Shown here piece after piece: positions 58,411-64,000 of a stretch of 64,000 nt of DNA. The notes under the pieces are model-generated. The model was not told the DNA's origin. It saw only the letters and a program-made list of their open reading frames with translations, and ran no database searches. The stretch is taken from the NCBI GenBank assembly GCA_963588905.1, contig CAVAJF010000019.1, positions 60,842 to 124,841 of the forward strand. The letters run 5' to 3'. Within the stretch, counting starts at the first letter, position 1. Each line of letters starts with the position of its first letter. Position numbers and translations under genes: made by a program. This stretch comes from Butyricicoccus_A sp963588905 (GTDB taxonomy: Bacteria; Bacillota; Clostridia; Oscillospirales; Butyricicoccaceae).

Positions 58411-59946
58411 ATGATTGGTTATATCATTGGCGCAGCCGTTGTCGGACTCGTCGTCGGCGTTGTCATCATGTTTATCTACTGCAATGTTTCCAAGCAGACC
58501 GTGGGCGACGCAAAACGCGAAGCTGAGAGCATCAAAGCGGAGGCAGAAGAGACCGCTGCGCGAAAGAAACGGGAAGCTTTATTAGAAGCAAAAGAAGAAA
58601 TTCACAAAAACCGCGCCGATCTCGAACGAGAAATCAAAGAGCGCCGCGGCGAAATGTCCAAAACCGAACGTCGACTGACACAGAAGGAAGAAACACTGGA
58701 TCGAAAAACCGATGCAGCGGACAAGAAAAATGAAGAGCTGACTCGCCGTCTGGCAAATGTCCAGAAGAGCCGCGAAGAGGCTGAACAATACAAGCAGCAG
58801 CAGCTGGAGCGACTGGAAAGCATTTCCGGTTTGACCCGCGACGAAGCCAAGCAGTATCTTGTCGATTCCATCGAGCAGGAGGCGCAGCACGATGCAGCCA
58901 TCAAGCTGCGCGAAATTCAGCAGCAGACCAAGGATGATGCAGAGAAATACGCAAGAGAGATTATTTCCTCCGCGATCCAGCGCTGTGCTGCCGATCATGT
59001 AGCAGAGGCAACCGTATCTGTTGTGCCGCTGCCGAATGACGAAATGAAGGGTCGTATCATCGGCCGTGAAGGACGCAACATCCGCACGCTGGAAACCCTG
59101 ACCGGTGTCGATCTCATCATTGACGATACGCCGGAGGCCATCACGCTTTCGTGTTTCGATCCGGTGCGCCGAGAGGTTGCCCGTCTGACGCTGGAAAAGC
59201 TCATCATCGACGGCCGTATTCATCCGGCACGCATCGAAGAGATGGTCGAAAAGAGCCGCCGCGAAGTGGATCAGATCATCAAGCAGGAAGGCGAACGCGC
59301 GGTTCTGGAAACCGGCGTGCACGGCCTGCATCCGGAGCTGGTCAAGCTGCTCGGCCGTATGCGTTACCGCACGAGCTATGGTCAGAACGTGCTGCAGCAT
59401 TCCATCGAGGTCTCTCACATTGCCGGTATTCTCGCCGGAGAGCTTGGTATCAATGCCACTCAGGCAAAGCGTGCCGGCCTGCTGCATGATATTGGCAAGG
59501 CCGTTGACCGCGAAATGGAAGGCTCTCACGTTGACATCGGCGTGGATCTGTGCAAGCGCTATCACGAGCACGCAGACATCATTCACGCCGTACAGGCACA
59601 TCACGGCGATGTAGAAGCCAAGACACTGGTTGCTTGTCTTGTTCAGGCAGCAGATGCCATTTCCGCAGCCCGTCCGGGCGCACGCCGCGAGAACCTGGAA
59701 GCATACATCAAGAGATTGGAAAAACTGGAAGAGATCGCAAATACTACGCCGGGTGTCTCCAGCTCTTATGCCATTCAGGCAGGCCGCGAAATTCGCATTA
59801 TTGTCAATCCGGAACAGGTCAATGATTCGCAGATGGTTCTGCTCTCCCGTGAAATCGCAAAGAAGATCGAGGACGAGCTGGAATATCCGGGTCAGATCAA
59901 GATTAACATGATCCGCGAAACCCGCGCCGTCGAATACGCAAAATAA
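58411..59946 (+). CDS. rny: Ribonuclease Y
   Basis: A 511-residue membrane-bound endoribonuclease: N-terminal helix (IIGAAVVGLVVGVVIMFIY), a long coiled coil to about residue 190 (KAEAEETAARKKREALLEAKEE...), a KH domain (NDEMKGRIIGREGRNIRTLETLTGVDLIIDD) and an HD domain (VLQHSIEVSHIAGILAGELGI, LLHDIGKAVDREMEGSH, HAVQAHHGD). It starts the decay of many mRNAs at the membrane. The start is not certain: a GGAGG lies 14 bases before this ATG, and an ATG seven codons earlier has no site. Confidence 0.95.
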   Translation: MIGYIIGAAVVGLVVGVVIMFIYCNVSKQTVGDAKREAESIKAEAEETAARKKREALLEAKEEIHKNRADLEREIKERRGEMSKTERRLTQKEETLDRKTDAADKKNEELTRRLANVQKSREEAEQYKQQQLERLESISGLTRDEAKQYLVDSIEQEAQHDAAIKLREIQQQTKDDAEKYAREIISSAIQRCAADHVAEATVSVVPLPNDEMKGRIIGREGRNIRTLETLTGVDLIIDDTPEAITLSCFDPVRREVARLTLEKLIIDGRIHPARIEEMVEKSRREVDQIIKQEGERAVLETGVHGLHPELVKLLGRMRYRTSYGQNVLQHSIEVSHIAGILAGELGINATQAKRAGLLHDIGKAVDREMEGSHVDIGVDLCKRYHEHADIIHAVQAHHGDVEAKTLVACLVQAADAISAARPGARRENLEAYIKRLEKLEEIANTTPGVSSSYAIQAGREIRIIVNPEQVNDSQMVLLSREIAKKIEDELEYPGQIKINMIRETRAVEYAK

Positions 59947-59966
59947 GCACAAATTTGTGCATACAA

Positions 59967-60003
59967 AAGCCCCGTACCAATCGGTACGGGGCTTGTTTTT
60001 TTA
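59967..60003. terminator. Intrinsic terminator of rny
   Basis: Perfect 12-bp stem AAGCCCCGTACC / GGTACGGGGCTT with AATC loop, followed by G and eight T. Confidence 0.9.
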
Positions 60004-62058
60004 CGGTCGTCTGCAAGTGAGCAGAATTACCTGTCTTTCATGGGCGATTTCCCGCAGCAGCTTCATGCCGCAGGCAACGCGCTGGTCATCATAGTTGACA
60101 AACGGATCATCCAAAATCAGTGGAACGCTCTCATCCTGCTTATCCAGCAGCACCTTGCACACAGCAAGACGCAGTGCCAAGTACAGCTGATCGCGCGTAC
60201 CGGTGGAAAGCCGCAGCCGATCCATTTCGACTGCACTGTTTTCTCTGCGGCATGTCGCCTCAAAGTCCGTATACAGCTGCATCGCGGTATACCGTTCCGC
60301 GGTCAAAATCCGCAGATATTGCTCTGCGAGCTTATTGATCTGCGGAGAAACACGGCCGGTCAGCTCGGCATGTGCCTGCACCAGCGATTCCTTTGCCAGC
60401 CGAATCGCATCCAGCTGCCAGAGAATGTTTTCGCGTTCTTCCTGCAAGCGGCTGCGCTGTGCGCACAGCGAACTGCGCTCGCCAATCTCTTCTTTCTTGC
60501 CCTTGCACGACGCAATGGCTTCATGCAGTGACGTATTTCTGTGTCGTGCCCGCTCTGCCGCCTGCTTGACATCCTCCATGCGAACACGAACCTCACCGTT
60601 CGGGCCGGTCTTTTCCAAAATTTCCATGTACTGCCGCTTGAGGTCTTCGTACTCCTGTTGACGCGCCAGATATTGCTTTCTGTTTTCTCTCGCCTGCGCG
60701 ATGAAAACAACCAATTCTTCGCTGTCATCCATAGAAAGCTCCGGAGACATGCTGCGCAAAACCTTTTGGAATTTGTTTTGTATCTGTGCCAATTTTTCCG
60801 TCGTCTGTTCGACGCGGGCAATCGCCTGCTGCTTGCGTTTGTGCAGCTTGACGCGTTCTTCATCAAAATCCATCGGCGGTGTGTCCAGCGTCTGTGTACT
60901 GCCAATAAAGGTCACAATAAGAAAAACAACGGCAAGGCCAGAGAATACATACGGCATGTACGGTGTCAGCGGTCCAAACGGAATCAATCCCAGCAGGCTG
61001 ACTACCGCGGATACGCCGAGTATAATCGCAACAATCATCGACCAGCCGCGAATGTGAATATCCGAAACGCTGCTGGAGCTTTGGCTGTAATCCTCCTCGG
61101 TGTGGTCAATGTCATCCTGCCATTTCTGGTAGTTTTCCGTGATCTCTTCCAGCTCTGCGCTGGCTGTATCGAATGCCTGCTTGGCCTCTGTATACACCGG
61201 CGCAAGTTTTTCCGCGTCATGGAGCAGCCGCTCTTCCACGAGCTGTTCCTTCAGCTGCGTCAGCTTTTCCCGCGCCGCTCGTTCTTCTTTCTCTGCCGCT
61301 TCGCGTTTTGCCACAAACAGCAGCGTAAATGCTTCTGTCGCCTCTTGCAGCTCTTTTTCCGTCTCTTCGACAGCTTGCTCCGCCGCAGATACCTGCGCTT
61401 CATATGCCGCGATCTGCGCTGTCAGCTCATCCAGCCGCGATACCGAATGGTTGATGTCCTCCAGCTCTTGTTCCACCGCGGCATATCTGCCGCGATTTCC
61501 CGTGCCGCGCAAGGCATGTTTCCATTGATCCAGCTGAGAAATGGCGCTGGAGTACGCGGTTGTATTGTCTCCTGAGGTAGAAAGCTCCAGCATCCGCTGT
61601 TCCAGCTCCTCAGCGGAAAGTGCCTGATCCTGTCCGTCCAGCATCGCAGAGGACTGAAACGCCTCTTCGCTGACACCGGTTAAGATCCTGCCGCAGTCCT
61701 TTGCCGTCAGCTCCTCGCACGGTTCGCCGGTATCCGCATACACCGCAGAAAACTCCTGCATCGGCGCGGTTCCCTTGCCGGTCTGTCGGCTAATGATAAT
61801 TTCTCTGCCCTTCCATTCCAGCTGCAGCAGACCGCTCATGGGATTGCCGTCTGCCGGACGGAATCTCGTCTTATCCGATAGCTGGTTGCGGGTATCGCGC
61901 TTGCTGGTGTTTAGGCCATACAGCATCACGCGCAGGAAATTGCACAGCGTCGTCTTGCCGCCCTCATTGGGGAGATACAGTACATTGAGGCCATCCTCAA
62001 ATCGGATTTGCCTTCCATCAAGCACACCGAAGTGTCCTTGTGCTGTTAAAAATTTCAT
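60001..62058 (-). CDS. YhaN-like SMC/Rad50-type AAA ATPase
   Basis: A 685-residue ABC-class ATPase of the YhaN/AAA_27 kind. Residues 29-38 (YLPNEGGKTTL) are the P-loop, long coiled coils fill residues 180-330 and 400-560, the ABC signature is LSTGTRDQLYLALRLAV and Walker B is VPLILDDPFVNYDD. Two membrane-like helices lie in the middle (MIVAIILGVSAVVSLLGLI and PYVFSGLAVVFLIVTFIG), as in YhaN. In Bacillus it is paired with a YhaO-type nuclease; none is next to it here. It is probably a DNA-end or stress-related repair protein. Confidence 0.85.
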   Translation of the reverse strand: MKFLTAQGHFGVLDGRQIRFEDGLNVLYLPNEGGKTTLCNFLRVMLYGLNTSKRDTRNQLSDKTRFRPADGNPMSGLLQLEWKGREIIISRQTGKGTAPMQEFSAVYADTGEPCEELTAKDCGRILTGVSEEAFQSSAMLDGQDQALSAEELEQRMLELSTSGDNTTAYSSAISQLDQWKHALRGTGNRGRYAAVEQELEDINHSVSRLDELTAQIAAYEAQVSAAEQAVEETEKELQEATEAFTLLFVAKREAAEKEERAAREKLTQLKEQLVEERLLHDAEKLAPVYTEAKQAFDTASAELEEITENYQKWQDDIDHTEEDYSQSSSSVSDIHIRGWSMIVAIILGVSAVVSLLGLIPFGPLTPYMPYVFSGLAVVFLIVTFIGSTQTLDTPPMDFDEERVKLHKRKQQAIARVEQTTEKLAQIQNKFQKVLRSMSPELSMDDSEELVVFIAQARENRKQYLARQQEYEDLKRQYMEILEKTGPNGEVRVRMEDVKQAAERARHRNTSLHEAIASCKGKKEEIGERSSLCAQRSRLQEERENILWQLDAIRLAKESLVQAHAELTGRVSPQINKLAEQYLRILTAERYTAMQLYTDFEATCRRENSAVEMDRLRLSTGTRDQLYLALRLAVCKVLLDKQDESVPLILDDPFVNYDDQRVACGMKLLREIAHERQVILLTCRRP

Positions 62059-62369
62059 GTTACGTCACCTATTTACATTTCAATTGCCTTCAAACAATTA
62101 CGATTCTTATTATACCATAGAATCTGCATAAGACAACCGGCTGTTTCGGATTTCTTTTCCTCTGCTTCCTCTTGCGCATAAGGAATAAATTCCCGCGTCA
62201 TGCAGGAAATCCGTCTTATCAGGGAAATTGTGCCATTTTTCCGCTGACTTTTGCCTTTTCTTCCTGTATATAACCATCATATGTGCAGAAATTCAGATGC
62301 TTTTAACCGAAAATCAGGATTTTCTGGAAGCTACGTCCACGTTTTACACAACTTTTTTCAAAAAAACGA

Positions 62370-62398
62370 TTTACAAAGTTGTAACATTAGTATAAAAT
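62370..62398 (+). promoter_or_regulatory. Upstream promoter candidate of the dehydrogenase gene
   Basis: TTTACA (62370-62375), a 17-bp spacer and TAAAAT (62393-62398). Confidence 0.45.
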
Positions 62399-62484
62399 GT
62401 AGATACATAGGAAGGTGCGGATTTTCCCGCTCTGATTGTGTCGAGATGGCAAGATATTTTTTCTTGTAACTTTAGCACTTTCTG

Positions 62485-62513
62485 TTGAAGTTTCGTTCAT
62501 CTTTTGATACAAT
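62485..62513 (+). promoter_or_regulatory. Main promoter candidate of the dehydrogenase gene
   Basis: TTGAAG (62485-62490), a 17-bp spacer and TACAAT (62508-62513), 94 bases before the start codon. Confidence 0.6.
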
Positions 62514-62607
62514 TAGAGGCGAGGGTATCAAACAATCCGCTCAAGTTTTGGACAAAAGGTTCGTCTGAACTTTTGTTCTACAGAAATTTTTATAGGAGAT
62601 GTTAAAT

Positions 62608-63783
62608 ATGGATGCTTTTAGCAAGGCTCTGCAGGCCGACAAGAGAGAAATCGTAATCGCGCCGACCATTTACAAGTTCGATGATTTTAAGGGATTCGCT
62701 GAGGAATTCAAGCTGGGCGAGAGAGACTGCGTTCTGACCAACGAGTTCATCTACAAGCCGTTCATGGAGGAACTGGGTCTGAAGTGTAACTTCGTATTCC
62801 AGGAGAAGTTTGGCGGCGGCGAGCCGTCCGAGGCTATGATCGAGACCATGTACGAGGCTATTCCGTACGATTCTTACGACCGCGTTGTTGCAGTAGGCGG
62901 CGGCGCTATCATGGACCTCTGCAAGCTGCTGGGCTGCAAGCGTCCGAACTCCGTACATGAGCTGTACTTCAAGCGTGAGCCGGTTGTACATGAGAAGGAA
63001 GTTATCGCTATCCCGACCACCTGCGGCACCGGTTCCGAAGTTACCAACATTTCCGTTGCTATCGTAAAGGACGAGAAGGACGGCAAGCTGACTGGCGGCG
63101 AGACCAAGCTGGGCCTGGTATCCGACGATATCATCCCGAACAAGGTTTGCCTGGTACCGGATCTGCTGAAGACCCTGCCGTACAAGCCGTTCGCAGCTTC
63201 TGCTATCGACGCTCTGATTCATGCAACCGAGTCTTTCCTGTCCCCGCATCGTAAGACCACTACTTCTGAGATGTTCTCCGTAAAGGCTATGGAGATGATT
63301 CTGGAAGGCTTCCGCCGCATCGCTCTGGAAGGCCCGGACGCTCGTATGGATTACCTGGGCGAGTTCGTTCACGCTTCCCTGTTTGCTGGCATCGCATTCC
63401 TGAAGGCTGGCTGCGCTACCGTACATGGTATGTCCTTCCCGCTCGGCGGCACCTACCATGTACCGCACGGCGAGTCCAACTACGCTCTGTTCGGCAAGAT
63501 TCTGGAGATGTACGAAGAGTACGAGCCGGCTGGCGAGCTGGGCAAGTTCAAGGAAATCGTTGCTCGTTGCCTGGGCTGCTCCAAGGACGACGCTCTGCGC
63601 ACCCTGAACGTAACTCTGGAGAAGGTTCTGCATCTGAAGCCGCTGCATGAGTACGGCTTCAAGGAAGAGGACATCAAGGCATTTGCTCAGTCCGTTGAGG
63701 CTAACCAGCAGCGCCTGATCACCAACTCTTACCGTCCGTGGAGCATCGAGCTGTCTGAGCGCGTATACAAGGAGTGCTTCTAA
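62608..63783 (+). CDS. 4hbD: 4-hydroxybutyrate dehydrogenase (iron-dependent ADH family)
   Basis: A 391-residue group-III alcohol dehydrogenase. The NAD-binding segment is VVAVGGGAIMDLCKLLGC and ...AIPTTCGTGSEVTNISVAI, and metal ligands lie in SAIDALIHATESFLSPHRK, GCATVHGMSFPLGGTYHVPHG and the following His. It reduces succinate semialdehyde to 4-hydroxybutyrate. The substrate call rests on the downstream gene, the start of a 4-hydroxybutyryl-CoA dehydratase. The codon choice is strongly biased (GCT, GTT, AAG, CTG, TCC), as in highly expressed genes. The start is the ATG seven bases after AGGAG. Confidence 0.85.
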   Translation: MDAFSKALQADKREIVIAPTIYKFDDFKGFAEEFKLGERDCVLTNEFIYKPFMEELGLKCNFVFQEKFGGGEPSEAMIETMYEAIPYDSYDRVVAVGGGAIMDLCKLLGCKRPNSVHELYFKREPVVHEKEVIAIPTTCGTGSEVTNISVAIVKDEKDGKLTGGETKLGLVSDDIIPNKVCLVPDLLKTLPYKPFAASAIDALIHATESFLSPHRKTTTSEMFSVKAMEMILEGFRRIALEGPDARMDYLGEFVHASLFAGIAFLKAGCATVHGMSFPLGGTYHVPHGESNYALFGKILEMYEEYEPAGELGKFKEIVARCLGCSKDDALRTLNVTLEKVLHLKPLHEYGFKEEDIKAFAQSVEANQQRLITNSYRPWSIELSERVYKECF

Positions 63784-63831
63784 GCTCTGCGTTCCATTGG
63801 AACCCAACACTATAACCGTTAGCTTGTGAAA

Positions 63832-63870
63832 CGCAGCGGGTATCGTCCGCGGTACTCGCTGCGCTTTTGC
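63832..63870 (+). terminator. Stem-loop between the two 4-hydroxybutyrate genes
   Basis: CGCAGCG...GTA / TAC...CGCTGCG (63832-63863), followed by CTTTTGC. It could be a partial terminator or an mRNA processing/stability hairpin. Confidence 0.55.
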
Positions 63871-63945
63871 TACATAAAACACATCGAAATTTCGCTTGAA
63901 TATACATTTAAGAGAGAGACGACTGAAGAAAGGATTTTGATCACT

Positions 63946-64000
63946 ATGATGACCAAAGAACAGTATATTGAGTCCCTGCGCAAGCTGCATCTCAATCTGT
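63946..64000 (+). CDS. abfD: 4-hydroxybutyryl-CoA dehydratase, partial (runs off the window)
   Basis: Only the first 18 codons are inside the window (MMTKEQYIESLRKLHLNL). The MTxEQYIESLRKL start is typical for 4-hydroxybutyryl-CoA dehydratase/vinylacetyl-CoA isomerase, the radical flavin/iron-sulfur enzyme that turns 4-hydroxybutyryl-CoA into crotonyl-CoA. An AAGGA stretch lies about 12 bases upstream. The call depends on few residues plus the neighbour. Confidence 0.72.
   Translation, partial: MMTKEQYIESLRKLHLNL

Larger units (their letters stand above)
62059..62607. other. Long divergent gap before the 4-hydroxybutyrate genes
   Basis: No convincing gene. AT-rich, with two rightward promoter candidates (62370-62398 and 62485-62513) and a small AAAAGGTTC/GAACTTTT hairpin near 62557-62577 in the leader. 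Confidence 0.65.

Noticed and set aside
62602..63990. Long minus-strand open frame opposite the dehydrogenase gene
   Set aside because: Shadow of a gene with strong codon bias. The sense strand matches the iron-dependent alcohol dehydrogenase family well.

Overview
The window looks like a chromosomal segment of an anaerobic, low-to-moderate-GC Firmicute of class Clostridia, probably a gut butyrate producer near Butyricicoccus/Agathobaculum or a related Oscillospirales lineage. The reasons are the gene set (RNase J, RNase Y, YlmH, Asp23-FakA, PgeF, DUF896, DUF975, VanW and PadR proteins), a NiCo-type riboswitch, and the right edge, where a strongly codon-biased 4-hydroxybutyrate dehydrogenase precedes the start of a 4-hydroxybutyryl-CoA dehydratase gene. 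The genus is an inference. I saw no phage, IS element, CRISPR array, rRNA or ordinary tRNA gene.

Layout. 0-5 kb is a stress-response-like locus transcribed leftward: an ECF sigma factor, its DUF4367 anti-sigma protein, a small exported protein, two paralogous exported proteins, a putative amidase and a small membrane protein. Three of its promoters share one unusual bipartite motif (GTGTTGCA - 16/17 bp - GTCTTA), so the locus reads as an autoregulated sigma regulon. 5-13 kb holds PadR, YlmH, BirA, a thioredoxin-reductase-like flavoenzyme, a ProC-like reductase, RNase J and an SH3-SH3-3D cell-wall protein that follows an array of WalR-like boxes. 12-21 kb holds cupin, Smr, class-I amidotransferase, phosphodiester glycosidase, 8-oxoguanine glycosylase, an HD protein, a CCA-adding enzyme with an HMA-like tail, DUF896, an AT-rich DUF1835/DUF3658-like gene, MetY and an SLH protein.

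21-36 kb is mostly leftward housekeeping: TatD, YbjQ and a membrane-anchored MerR regulator behind a classic MerR promoter, then MetG, a DUF975 membrane protein, VanW, YchF, a zinc-dependent phospholipase C-like protein on the other strand, and SecA with a membrane protein. 35-45 kb holds prfB (without its programmed frameshift), a degenerate EIIA-Glc protein behind a highly structured leader, a split TSUP permease, an XRE/SLOG islet, nadB-nadC, a ribokinase-type kinase, smpB-ssrA and an XRE regulator divergent from a TPR/NPCBM lipoprotein. 46-52 kb is lexA-recG facing asp23-fakA-pth. 51.6-54.1 kb carries two tandem cassettes in which near-identical 147-bp regulatory segments drive two paralogous membrane proteins. 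54-60 kb has a CDF metal exporter under a NiCo riboswitch, a pgeF/solute-binding-protein/DUF3783 operon and RNase Y. The right end has a YhaN-like AAA ATPase and the 4-hydroxybutyrate genes.

Functional themes are the cell envelope (ECF locus, SH3-3D, VanW, SLH, PgeF, NAGPA-like, WalR-like boxes), RNA turnover and translation quality control (RNase J, RNase Y, SmpB/tmRNA, Pth, RF2, CCA enzyme), metal response (NiCo-CDF) and fermentation (4-hydroxybutyrate). All calls come from reading the sequence; no database search was run.
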